Shown here: positions 23,217-31,540 of the stretch, in pieces
Position numbering within the stretch: position 1 is the first letter of the stretch
Layout of the letters: every line of letters starts with the position of its first letter
NCBI RefSeq assembly: GCF_001984195.1
Contig: NZ_MTQN01000012.1
Location: 868,001 to 932,000 of the forward strand
From: Kribbella sp. ALI-6-A
GTDB taxonomy: Bacteria; Actinomycetota; Actinomycetes; Propionibacteriales; Kribbellaceae
Direction: 5' to 3'
DNA length: 64,000 nucleotides
Program-made: the position numbers and the translations under genes
The notes under the pieces: generated by a model
The model's database searches: none
Told to the model about the DNA's origin: nothing
The model's input: only the letters and a program-made list of their open reading frames with translations

Positions 23217-26200
23217 TCAGCCGCGCAGCGTGGTGAGCGGAATCTGTACGGCGGACGGCGTCGCAGCCGGTCCGGTGGTCCAGCCGCGGCCGACCCGCGG
23301 CGTGGCCCGGACGATGTTCGGACCGAGCCGGACGCCGATCAGCTCGCCCTCGCCGATCTGCCGCGGCTCCAGCAGAACGCCCCGGCGGGCCCGGCGGGCC
23401 GACGCCGCCCAGCCACTCATCCCGGACTGGAAACCGTCCGTACTGGCGGCGAAGACCAGGCCCAGCCCGTTGTCCCGGCCCGACACCACGATCTCCTTGA
23501 GCACCCGGTCGGCAGCCGGCGACATCAGCAGGTCGGCGTCGTCGATCAGCACAACCTTTGCCCCCGGCAACCGATCCAGGGAGGCCCGGAGCAGGTCCTC
23601 GGACGGATCCGTGTCGGTCAGGACGACGGCCTGCGCGTGCCGCTCGAGCGCCCGCAACGGCGAGTCCCGCGGCGTCATCACGACCAGCGACGAGCCGCCG
23701 GCCAGCAGCGAGACCGCCAGACACGCCAGCGTGTTGCTCCGGCCCGAGCCGGGCGGCCCGAGCACGGCGAACGACGAACCCGCCGCGGCCAGGTCGACGC
23801 CCACCGCTCCGGCGTCGTCGCCGCCGACACCGATCAGGCCCCACTGCGGCCGCCGGTCCTCCGGCGCGACCTTCTCGTACACCTCCGCGAACTCGACCGC
23901 CGTCGGCAGCTCCGCGATCTGGAACGGGCGACGCCCGGCCGGCACCCTCGCGTCCCGCGTGCGGGCGTCCGCTGCGATCGCCTTCAACGCCTCGACCTGC
24001 TCCGCGCCACCACCGGCCGCGAGCACGGCGACCTGCGTCTCGGTCCCCGACAGCACGTGCCAGCCGCGACCGGCCTGAACCGTCGCGGGCACCTTCTGCA
24101 GCCGCAGTCCGGCCGCCTGGTAGTCGGTCCGGTCCGCCTGGCGCAGCAGCAACTTGTGGTCGTTGTGCGACGCGAGCCGCCCACCGAGCAACGACCGCTC
24201 GGACGTCGCGACGACGTGGATGCCGAGCCCGGCACCTTCCCGGATCAGCCGCATCACGTCCTGCAGCAGCTGGCCGTGGTCGTGCTCGTCGAGGATGCCG
24301 GCCAGCGAGTCCCAGCCGTCGATCAGCACCAGCACGTGCGCCGGCCGCTCACCCTTCGGCAGGATCTTGCGCAGCTCTGGCAGACCGGTCGCGTTGTGCT
24401 GCCCGGCCAGGTCCTGCCGCTCGGTCAGCTCGACGTTCAGCTTGCGCAGCAGCCGCGTCAGCCGCTCCATGTCGTGCCGGGAGACGATCGCTCCGCAGTG
24501 CGGCAGCGCGGCCAGCGCCGACAACCCGCCACCACCGGCGTCAATGCCGTAGATGTGCAGGTCCGCGCTGCTCAGGTACCTCGCCGCCGAGCCGGCTAGC
24601 GTGCGCAGCATCTGCGTCCGCCCGGACCGCGGTGCGCCGATCACGTACAGGTGGCCGAAGGTGTTCAGGTCGGCCCCCGCCACCCGCCGCTGCTGCAGCA
24701 TCGGCAGGTCCTCCAGCGCATACGGGATGAACATCTCCCGGTCGCTGGTGTCCGGCAGGTCGCCGAGCAGAATCTGGTCGCCCAGCGCCGGCTGCCACGG
24801 ACTCGGCTGCGGCACGAAGTCGTCCAACTGCGCAGCGGCCTGCTGCAGCGCCTCGACCAGCACCTGCAGGTCGGTCACCGCCGGCTCGGCCGGTCCCTCG
24901 ACGACCTCATCCGGTACGACGGTGAGCTTCGGCGTCCGCCCGAGTTCGTCCACCGAAAGATCCGAAACCTGGATCTTCGCCGGCGCCGCGACGGCCGCGA
25001 CCGGTTCGCCGGTCCGGCGTTCCGCGCCGACCCACGCGGTCTGGAACAGGTCCGCGAGCCGGGGGCCGCGCCGGATCAGCGCACGACCGGGCAGGTCGGG
25101 TGCGATCGACGCGGCTTCGTTGACGTCCACAACGTCCTGGCTCTCGGACTGGTCGGTCACCCGCAGCGCGATCCGCAGCGTGGTGTTGGCCCGGATGTCG
25201 CCGGTCACCACACCGGCCGGTCGCTGGGTGGCCAGGATCAGGTGCAGGCCGAGCGACCGGCCGCGCTGCGCGATGCTGATCAGGCCGGGCACGAAGTCCG
25301 GGATCTCCCGCACCATCGTGGCGAACTCGTCGATCACCAGCAGCAGTCGCGGCAACCGGGCCAGCTCCGGGTCGACCGCCCGCTTGGCGTGGTAGTCCGG
25401 CAGGTCCTTGGCGCCGGCCGCGGCCAGCACGCGCTCCCGCCGGCGCAGCTCGGCCTCCAGCGACTCCAGCACCCGCTCGACCAGGTGCGAGTCCAGGTCG
25501 GTCACCATGCCGAGCGTGTGCGGCAGCCCCGCGCACTCCTTGAACGCGCTGCCGCCCTTGTAGTCGACCAGCACGAAGGTGAGTTCGTCGGGCCGGTTCG
25601 CGACCGCGAGCGACGCGACCATCGTCTGCAGCAGCTCCGACTTGCCGGAACCGGTGGTGCCCGCGATCAGGCCGTGCGGGCCGTCACCGACCAGATCGAC
25701 CGAGAACGTGCCGTCGTAGTCGCTGCCCAGCACGAACGACGTACTGGCCGGCCGGCGCTTCCAGTCCGCGACCAGCTTGTCCGGGTCGGGGGTCTGGTGG
25801 CCGATCAGGTCCAGCAGCTTGACCTGCTTGGGCAGACCGGCGTCGTGATCCGGGCTCACGTCGCGGATCGGCGCGAGCGAGCGGGCGACCTGCTCGCACC
25901 AGTCCGGCGCGACCTGGTCGGCGCGGACCGACGACTGATCCGGCAGGCCGGGACGGCGTACCGTCAGCCGGTCGCCTTCGACGAGGACGACGCCGCTGCA
26001 CTCCTCGGGCAGCAGCCGCTCGTCGGTGTCCACGCACACGCTGTAGATCCCGTACGCCGGCCCGTCGGTCAGAACCTGGATGAAGCCCGGCACGTCCCGC
26101 AACCGGCGCGACCCGTCGGCGATCACCAGGATGTCGGGGTCGGACAGATCGGGCTTGCCCGACGCGGCGCGCTGCCGTTGCCGGGACTGCACCTGCGAGA

Positions 26201-27713
26201 CCAGTTCGCCGACCCGGGCGGCAGTGGACGCTTCGTCGTTCGCGATCAGCACCGAGGCCGGGCCGTCGGACGGCCGCAGGTGTGGCAACCAGCGCGCCCA
26301 GCCCCAGTCCGCCATCCGGTCGTTCTCGGTCAGCAGCACGATCCGCAGCGTCCGCGGCGAGTGCAGAACCGCGGCCTGCAAGGTCATCCAGCGCGCGACC
26401 GCCTGCGTCGCCGGGTCCTTGCCCGCGACCCCCAGGACGCCGTGCCCCGGCACCGGGACGGCCACCGGCGCGTCCGGAATCGTCCAGCGGATCGTGCGGT
26501 GGTTCTCCTCCCGGCCTTGGTCGTCGAGCTCCTTCAGCGACGGCTGGTCGGCCGTGCCGAGCCGGAGCAGCAGGTGGTCGGGGTCGGTCCGGCGCCGCTC
26601 CCACAGCCGGCTGCCGGGCATCATCGCGAGCTGGGCGACCCGGACCGGGTCCGGGGAGGTGACGTTGCGGATGACGCGCTCGCGGGCGACCGCGGCCCGG
26701 ATCTCGTCCTCCAGCGCGGCCTTGCGAGCGACGTACCGGCGGGTGGCCTCGAGGTGCTGCTTGCGGTTGGACTTGCGGCTGGAGTGCCAGTTCATCACCA
26801 GCATCACCGGGCTGAGCAGCGTGAAGACCAGGTAGAAGTAGGAGTGGAAGATGCCGACCATGACCAATCCGAGCACCACCGGCGCCAGGATCATCGGCCA
26901 CGGGAACGGGCGCTTGCCCTGTGGCACCGGAGGCGGTGGCAGGCGGAGCTTCTCGTCGTCGAGGTGCGGCGCGATCCGCGGCGGCCGGTTGTAGTCGATG
27001 CCGAACCCGTCCGCGGACGGACGCACCGCCGCGGTGGTCTCGGTGGACCCGCTCAGCCGCAACAGCACCTGACCGACCGCGAGGTCCTCGTCGACCGGCC
27101 ACTCGTGCACCCGCGGTACGACGAGTTGCGCGATCTCACCGGCCGCGGCGATCCGGCGCTGCCGGCGTCCGGCGGGTTCGTCCTCGTCCTCGTCGCGGTG
27201 CTTGATCGCCGCCGTCGCGGCGTCCTCGGCCGGCGGTCCGATCCGGTGACCGGCGGTCGAGCCCGGCACCACCTCGGTCCGGTGCCACGTCGCCGTACCG
27301 TCCGGGCCGACGGTGAGCCACAGCCCTCGCTCCGGTACGTCGGCACCGGTCAGCCGGATCGCGCAGAGCGGGTCCGCGCCGATCTCGTGACTGCCCGGAC
27401 CGACCCGCCAGACTCGTCCGGCCTGCGGGCCGGAGACCGCGTGCACCTCGACGGTGACCGGACCGGCACCGTCGAGCGCCTGAATCAGGTTCGGCTCGTG
27501 GACCGGAGCGCCGAGGCCCAGCACGCCGCCGTCCCGCAGGCCCGAACCGGCCAGCGGGGTCGAGGGGTCGAGCTTCTTCTCGCCCAGGTACAAGGCGTCC
27601 GGTGCGCCGGTGAGGCTCTCGGCCAGACCGCCCGCGGTCGCGCCGGCGGGCAGCCGCAGCGCCCGGTCGGTGCGTTCGCCGAGCCGGTCGACGGTGGTCA
27701 GGGTCAGGTCCAC
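23217..27713 (-). CDS. eccC: Type VII secretion FtsK/SpoIIIE ATPase, EccC/EssC type with Ubl and FHA domains
   Basis: 1498 residues. The N-terminus holds a ubiquitin-like fold (about 1-70, as in YukD/EccD), then an FHA-like domain (about 95-155). Two membrane spans follow at about 265-310, a helical stalk, and three P-loop domains. D1 has intact Walker A GTTGSGKS (Lys691) and Walker B LLLVIDEF. D2 (GAPRSGRT, Arg1032) and D3 (GPPGSGRS, Arg1325) carry Arg in place of the Walker Lys but keep Asp-rich B strands. EccC motors recognise WXG100 dimers and drive export; D1 is the usual catalytic site. The GTG at 27713 overlaps the upstream membrane-protein gene by 10 bases and has GGAAGG upstream. An N-terminal FHA is like Firmicutes EssC rather than mycobacterial EccC. 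Confidence 0.92.
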   Translation of the reverse strand: MDLTLTTVDRLGERTDRALRLPAGATAGGLAESLTGAPDALYLGEKKLDPSTPLAGSGLRDGGVLGLGAPVHEPNLIQALDGAGPVTVEVHAVSGPQAGRVWRVGPGSHEIGADPLCAIRLTGADVPERGLWLTVGPDGTATWHRTEVVPGSTAGHRIGPPAEDAATAAIKHRDEDEDEPAGRRQRRIAAAGEIAQLVVPRVHEWPVDEDLAVGQVLLRLSGSTETTAAVRPSADGFGIDYNRPPRIAPHLDDEKLRLPPPPVPQGKRPFPWPMILAPVVLGLVMVGIFHSYFYLVFTLLSPVMLVMNWHSSRKSNRKQHLEATRRYVARKAALEDEIRAAVARERVIRNVTSPDPVRVAQLAMMPGSRLWERRRTDPDHLLLRLGTADQPSLKELDDQGREENHRTIRWTIPDAPVAVPVPGHGVLGVAGKDPATQAVARWMTLQAAVLHSPRTLRIVLLTENDRMADWGWARWLPHLRPSDGPASVLIANDEASTAARVGELVSQVQSRQRQRAASGKPDLSDPDILVIADGSRRLRDVPGFIQVLTDGPAYGIYSVCVDTDERLLPEECSGVVLVEGDRLTVRRPGLPDQSSVRADQVAPDWCEQVARSLAPIRDVSPDHDAGLPKQVKLLDLIGHQTPDPDKLVADWKRRPASTSFVLGSDYDGTFSVDLVGDGPHGLIAGTTGSGKSELLQTMVASLAVANRPDELTFVLVDYKGGSAFKECAGLPHTLGMVTDLDSHLVERVLESLEAELRRRERVLAAAGAKDLPDYHAKRAVDPELARLPRLLLVIDEFATMVREIPDFVPGLISIAQRGRSLGLHLILATQRPAGVVTGDIRANTTLRIALRVTDQSESQDVVDVNEAASIAPDLPGRALIRRGPRLADLFQTAWVGAERRTGEPVAAVAAPAKIQVSDLSVDELGRTPKLTVVPDEVVEGPAEPAVTDLQVLVEALQQAAAQLDDFVPQPSPWQPALGDQILLGDLPDTSDREMFIPYALEDLPMLQQRRVAGADLNTFGHLYVIGAPRSGRTQMLRTLAGSAARYLSSADLHIYGIDAGGGGLSALAALPHCGAIVSRHDMERLTRLLRKLNVELTERQDLAGQHNATGLPELRKILPKGERPAHVLVLIDGWDSLAGILDEHDHGQLLQDVMRLIREGAGLGIHVVATSERSLLGGRLASHNDHKLLLRQADRTDYQAAGLRLQKVPATVQAGRGWHVLSGTETQVAVLAAGGGAEQVEALKAIAADARTRDARVPAGRRPFQIAELPTAVEFAEVYEKVAPEDRRPQWGLIGVGGDDAGAVGVDLAAAGSSFAVLGPPGSGRSNTLACLAVSLLAGGSSLVVMTPRDSPLRALERHAQAVVLTDTDPSEDLLRASLDRLPGAKVVLIDDADLLMSPAADRVLKEIVVSGRDNGLGLVFAASTDGFQSGMSGWAASARRARRGVLLEPRQIGEGELIGVRLGPNIVRATPRVGRGWTTGPAATPSAVQIPLTTLRG

Positions 27714-28771
27714 GAGGGCGCCTTCCGGTCGGTCCCCGCATCGGCCGCCGACCGGGCGGACACGCCGGTCGCGGTGATCCCGAGGTCCAGGTCGTCGAGG
27801 TCGTCGGACGTGGCCGCGGCGGGCGCGCCTCGCAGCGGGCCGTCGAAGTCGTGGGCCGGCAGCCGGCGGACCGACCGCGCGACGGCCTTTGCCAAGGGCA
27901 ACGGATCGACCCGCAGCCAGTCGGCCGCGCCGTACAGCCGCAGGGTGCCGTCGGGCAGCGCCTCGAGCAGGCGTGAGCTGCCGCGGGCGACGCCGAGGCT
28001 GATCAGGCGCAGTCCGGCGGGCAGCGGGACGGTCAGTTGCTCGGCGCCGATCACGAACCACGCGCCCAGCCGCTTGACCGCCTCGGGCAGCGTCATCCCC
28101 GGATGACCCTTGTGGATGCCGTCGGCAACTTCCACCGCACCGGCCGGGAGCCGGACGTCGAGCTGTGCGGCGATCGACTGGACCATGGCGCGCGCGGCGC
28201 GTGGTTCGCCGTACACGGAGACGGTGGTGGGGCCGGCCAGCAGGTCCAGCAGGACTGCCGTCCGGCCGGTGGTGTCGATGCCGACGCAGACCAGCAGCGG
28301 TGCCTGCCGGCGCTCGGTCCGGGTGGTGACGGGGTAGCCGTCGAGGTCGGAGCGCTCGATCCACCACAGCCGAGGATCGTGGTCGTCACGGCGCCACGGC
28401 GTGGGCAACGGGCTGTCCGGCGTACCGCCGGCGACCAGTACGCCGACGCGGTCCTTGGCGACGACCACGCCGTACGGCTCGGCTTTGCCGGTCAGCGCCG
28501 CGGCGTGCCCGATCGCGTGCTCCGCATCGCTCCAGGCGCCCGGTGAGCGCAGCAGTCCGGCGAGGAAAGCGACCCGCTTGCGGTAGCGGAGCCGGGCTGC
28601 GACCGGGTCGTAGAAGGCGCGCGCGGCCGAGGTCAGCTCGCGGCGGATGCGCCGGAACAACAGCTTCCAGCCGCCGGTACGCCGTACGAGCAGGTGGATC
28701 AGGACAACGAACAGCAGCAGGATCCCGGCGTACCCGAGCCAGCTGGTCAGGCCGCCACCGAACAACCTCAT
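27704..28771 (-). CDS. Type VII locus membrane protein, single N-terminal span
   Basis: 355 residues. One membrane helix lies near residues 10-30 (WLGYAGILLLFVVLIHLLV), followed by an Arg-rich juxtamembrane stretch and a cytosolic alpha/beta domain (about 80-320) with patterns such as LLVCVGIDTTGRTAVLL. No catalytic motif was recognised. Its position between an ECF sigma gene (ATGA overlap) and eccC (10-base overlap) implies a structural or regulatory part of the secretion machine, perhaps playing the EccE/EsaA role. That is inference from context only; sequence resemblance to EccE was not evident. Confidence 0.7.
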   Translation of the reverse strand: MRLFGGGLTSWLGYAGILLLFVVLIHLLVRRTGGWKLLFRRIRRELTSAARAFYDPVAARLRYRKRVAFLAGLLRSPGAWSDAEHAIGHAAALTGKAEPYGVVVAKDRVGVLVAGGTPDSPLPTPWRRDDHDPRLWWIERSDLDGYPVTTRTERRQAPLLVCVGIDTTGRTAVLLDLLAGPTTVSVYGEPRAARAMVQSIAAQLDVRLPAGAVEVADGIHKGHPGMTLPEAVKRLGAWFVIGAEQLTVPLPAGLRLISLGVARGSSRLLEALPDGTLRLYGAADWLRVDPLPLAKAVARSVRRLPAHDFDGPLRGAPAAATSDDLDDLDLGITATGVSARSAADAGTDRKAPSWT

Positions 28772-29268
28772 GCGGCGACCCCGACACAGCCGTGGCGAGC
28801 CAGCGCGGCCCGTGCCGAGCGAACACCCTTGTGTGTCCGGGACTTCACCGTCCCGACCGGTACGCCGAGCACGTCGGCGACCACCTCGCCGGGATGGCCG
28901 AGCAGGTGCACCCGGGCGAGCACCTCGATCTGCGCCGTCGGCAGGGTCCGGAGCGCGTCGACCAGCACGCGGCGATCCGTGATCCGGTCGGCCGGGTCGG
29001 GCTCGGTCACCGCGTCGGCGTAGTCGGACGGGCCGAGACCGACGGCGATCGTCCGGCCGTCGCGGCGATGCTGATCGACGACGAGGTTGCGGGCCACGCG
29101 GAACAGCCACATCCGCACCGGGCGGTGCTCGAAGTCGAGCCGGTCGGCCTGCTGCCAGGCACGCAGCAACGTCTCTTGCACGACGTCCTCGGCGGAGTGC
29201 GCGTCACGACCGAGCAAGCTGGTCACGTAACGCCGGAGGCTGTCCCGCTCGGCCAGGCACAGGTCCAT
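28768..29268 (-). CDS. ECF-type RNA polymerase sigma factor
   Basis: 166 residues. Region 2 (about 5-75) has the typical DVVQETLLRAWQQ and RPVRMWLFRVARNLVVD motifs for core binding and -10 recognition. Region 4 (about 105-160) has LPTAQIEVLARVHLLGHPGEVVA-type helix-turn-helix text and GTVKSRTHKG. Length is normal for an ECF factor. It is the first gene of the operon sigma - membrane protein - eccC. No anti-sigma gene adjoins, and the membrane protein next door lacks a recognisable zinc anti-sigma motif. It may transcribe the mirrored promoters at 21836-21906. The ATG at 29268 is the first start after an in-frame stop. Confidence 0.9.
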   Translation of the reverse strand: MDLCLAERDSLRRYVTSLLGRDAHSAEDVVQETLLRAWQQADRLDFEHRPVRMWLFRVARNLVVDQHRRDGRTIAVGLGPSDYADAVTEPDPADRITDRRVLVDALRTLPTAQIEVLARVHLLGHPGEVVADVLGVPVGTVKSRTHKGVRSARAALARHGCVGVAA

Positions 29269-29388
29269 GGCCTGGGACCGGCGGGCACGCGAATCGTCGA
29301 TGTCACTACCTCACACAGCTCGGGCCAGCCGGGCATGGCATGGCCGAAGGCCGGACCGAAAACGGGACAGCCGATCAAGTTAGTTGAA

Positions 29389-29425
29389 GACCGCACCGAG
29401 TCGCAACGGACGTTCGGTGAACGTC
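29389..29425. promoter_or_regulatory. Palindrome and ECF-like motif upstream of the sigma gene
   Basis: In the 309-base gap between the sigma gene and the lectin gene there is a perfect dyad GACGTTC-GGT-GAACGTC (29409-29425). On the minus strand its GAACG (29415-29411) is followed after 16 bases by GCGGTC (29394-29389). This resembles the GAACC-N16-CGTGGTC pair at 21836-21906 and could mark autoregulation, although it lies about 120 bases from the ATG. Nothing else was recognised in this gap. Confidence 0.35.
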
Positions 29426-29577
29426 GGCCGACCGCCGGGTCACAGCCCTGAACAGTATGTACACAACGCCTTCCGGGTTTGACTGCGGCGGTCCGAGCAG
29501 CGATTCTCGGTTCTGCCCTCTGCCCACCGAGGCCCGTTCTCGGCGCAGCCCGTTGTCCCGCGTCCACTGGAGCCGCA

Positions 29578-30558
29578 GTGCGATCCGACCGCCCCGACGA
29601 CTCGTCCGCGCCCGCGAAGCGCTTCGCGGAGACCTTCGCCAAGCGCCCCGAAACCCCAAGAATCACACGGTTTCCGGGCGCACGGGCGTGGGCGACGACC
29701 GCTGTGGCCGCCGCCGTCGTGGCCGCGATCGCGCTCAGCGTGCCGCTGCTCGGGCGGATCGGCGGCGGAGGGGACCAGACGACCGTCGCCGCCGGCACAC
29801 CGATCAGCTCCAGCACCCCCGCTGGAGTGAAGAGCGGCGGTGGCGAAAAGTTGCCATCGGCAAACCCGACCACCACGCCCCCCGGACAGCCGATCAGCAA
29901 GCCCGGTACGACGGTGGTGCAGCGGCCAGGGGTGACCGTGACCCAGCCGCCGGCCGTCGTGACGATGCCTGGCAAGCCCGGCGCGACGACGACCACGACC
30001 ACCACGACGAAGTCCGGGACCGGGACCGGCGGCGGCGGGACGACCAAGCCCGGCACCACCACCCAGCCGCAGAAGCCGCGCGCGGACAGCACCCAGGCGC
30101 CGCCCCCGAAGTTGCCGCCGAGAACCACCACGACCAGCAATCCGCCGCAGGTGCAGGACGCGCCCCGGGCCACCGGCGTCCTGGTGCAGAACTTCGGCTC
30201 CAACCGCTGCGTCGACGTGAAGGACGCTCAGGGCGGCACGGCCAAGGACGGCACGCCCCTGCAGGTGTGGGACTGCGCCGGCAGCGCGAACCAGAAGTGG
30301 ACGTTCAGCAGCGACGGTACGGTCCGCTCGCTCGGCCTGTGCATGGATCTGGCCTGGGCCAGTACCGACGACGGCACCGCGATCCAGCTGGTGAACTGCA
30401 ACGGCGGCTGGGCGCAGAAGTTCACGCTGAACGGCTCACACGACCTGGTGAACCCACAGGCCAACAAGTGCGTCACGGCCGACGGCACCGGCAACGGCGC
30501 CCGCTTGACACTGCGGTCCTGCAACGGGACGCCGAGCCAGAAGTGGCGCAAGGCCTGA
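29578..30558 (+). CDS. Membrane-anchored ricin-B lectin domain protein
   Basis: 326 residues. A short charged cytoplasmic start is followed by one membrane helix (about 37-58, TTAVAAAVVAAIALSVPLLG), a Pro/Thr-rich wall-spanning linker (about 75-200) and a C-terminal beta-trefoil ricin-B domain (about 205-326). The domain shows the repeating CVDV/CMDL and Q-x-W motifs (NQKW, AQKF, SQKW) that bind carbohydrate. The GTG at 29578 has GGAG eight bases upstream. An outward-facing sugar-binding protein is inferred. It diverges from the type VII sigma operon and its stop lies inside a palindrome shared with menB. Confidence 0.8.
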   Translation: MRSDRPDDSSAPAKRFAETFAKRPETPRITRFPGARAWATTAVAAAVVAAIALSVPLLGRIGGGGDQTTVAAGTPISSSTPAGVKSGGGEKLPSANPTTTPPGQPISKPGTTVVQRPGVTVTQPPAVVTMPGKPGATTTTTTTTKSGTGTGGGGTTKPGTTTQPQKPRADSTQAPPPKLPPRTTTTSNPPQVQDAPRATGVLVQNFGSNRCVDVKDAQGGTAKDGTPLQVWDCAGSANQKWTFSSDGTVRSLGLCMDLAWASTDDGTAIQLVNCNGGWAQKFTLNGSHDLVNPQANKCVTADGTGNGARLTLRSCNGTPSQKWRKA

Positions 30559-30580
30559 TCTGCCAGGCCTGGCAGATCAG
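30555..30580. terminator. Perfect 26-bp palindrome overlapping two convergent stop codons
   Basis: CTGATCTGCCAGG is followed directly by its exact complement. The stem contains the TGA of the lectin gene (30556-30558) and, on the other strand, the TGA of menB (30577-30579). It probably serves as a bidirectional terminator that also encodes both stops. Confidence 0.7.
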
Positions 30581-31503
30581 AACGCGTACGGGTACGGCGA
30601 CCAATCGGCGGGGCGCTTCTCCAGGAACGCGTCGCGCCCCTCGGCGGCCTCGTCGGTGCCGTAGGCCAGCCGGGTCGCCTCACCCGCGAACAACTGCTGA
30701 CCGACCAGCCCGTCGTCGATCAGGTTGAACGCGTACTTCAGCATCCGCTGGGCGGTCGGCGACTTCGCGCAGATCTTGCGGCCCCAGTCCAGCGCCACCT
30801 GCTCCAGCTCGGCATGCGGGACGACCTTGTTCACCATGCCCATCCGGAACGCGTCCTCGGCCGAGTACTCGTCGCCGAGGAAAAAGATCTCGCGGGCGAA
30901 CTTCTGCCCGACCTGCCGGGCCAGGTACGCCGAACCGAACCCGCCGTCGAACGACGCCACGTCCGCGTCGGTCTGCTTGAACCGCGCGTGCTCGGCCGAG
31001 GCCAGCGTCAGGTCGGCGACCACGTGCAGGCTGTGCCCACCCCCGGCGGCCCAGCCCGGAACGACGCAGATCACGACCTTCGGCATGAACCGGATCAACC
31101 GCTGCACCTCGAGGATGTGCAGCCGGCCGGCCTTGGCCGGGTCGATCGTGTCCGCGGTCGTTCCCTCGGCGTACTTGTAGCCGTCCTTGCCGCGGATCCG
31201 CTGGTCGCCGCCGGAGCAGAACGCCCAGCCACCGTCCTTGGGCGACGGCCCGTTGCCGGTCAGCAGCACGCAGCCGACGTCGCTCGACATCCGCGCGTGG
31301 TCCAGCACCCGGTACAGCTCGTCCACGGTCTGCGGGCGGAACGCGTTGCGCACCTCGGGCCGGTTGAAGGCGATCCGCACCACCCCGGCGTCCACCGCGC
31401 GGTGGTAGGTGATGTCGGTCAGGTCGAAGCCGTCGACCGCCTTCCAGGCCGACGGGTCGAAGATCTCACTGACGTTCGCGGACTCGGTCACCCGGCCGAG
31501 CAT
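30577..31503 (-). CDS. menB: 1,4-dihydroxy-2-naphthoyl-CoA synthase
   Basis: 308-residue crotonase-fold enzyme that closes the second ring in menaquinone synthesis (o-succinylbenzoyl-CoA to DHNA-CoA). The sequence has the crotonase CoA motif (FCSGGDQR), the oxyanion loop VVPGWAAGGGHSLH, and the MenB-typical TDADVASFDGGFGSAYLAR stretch with its active-site Asp. The C-terminal RPADWSPYPYAF is characteristic of MenB. Length is on the long side, as usual in actinobacteria because of an N-terminal extension. Other men genes are not in the window. Confidence 0.96.
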   Translation of the reverse strand: MLGRVTESANVSEIFDPSAWKAVDGFDLTDITYHRAVDAGVVRIAFNRPEVRNAFRPQTVDELYRVLDHARMSSDVGCVLLTGNGPSPKDGGWAFCSGGDQRIRGKDGYKYAEGTTADTIDPAKAGRLHILEVQRLIRFMPKVVICVVPGWAAGGGHSLHVVADLTLASAEHARFKQTDADVASFDGGFGSAYLARQVGQKFAREIFFLGDEYSAEDAFRMGMVNKVVPHAELEQVALDWGRKICAKSPTAQRMLKYAFNLIDDGLVGQQLFAGEATRLAYGTDEAAEGRDAFLEKRPADWSPYPYAF

Positions 31504-31540
31504 ATTTCAGTGCTCGCCGGGGCTCTCGCGCAGGACGAGC

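Noticed and set aside
23739..24618. eccC D2 and D3 as decayed domains because Walker Lys is Arg
   Set aside because: Domains are full length with intact surrounding motifs; non-canonical P-loops in D2/D3 are common in EccC/EssC proteins, so this is not evidence of a pseudogene.
24651..28106. A long + strand open frame opposite eccC
   Set aside because: Shadow frame; its text is rich in Arg, Gln and His with no recognisable motifs, while the minus strand encodes a full FtsK-type ATPase.
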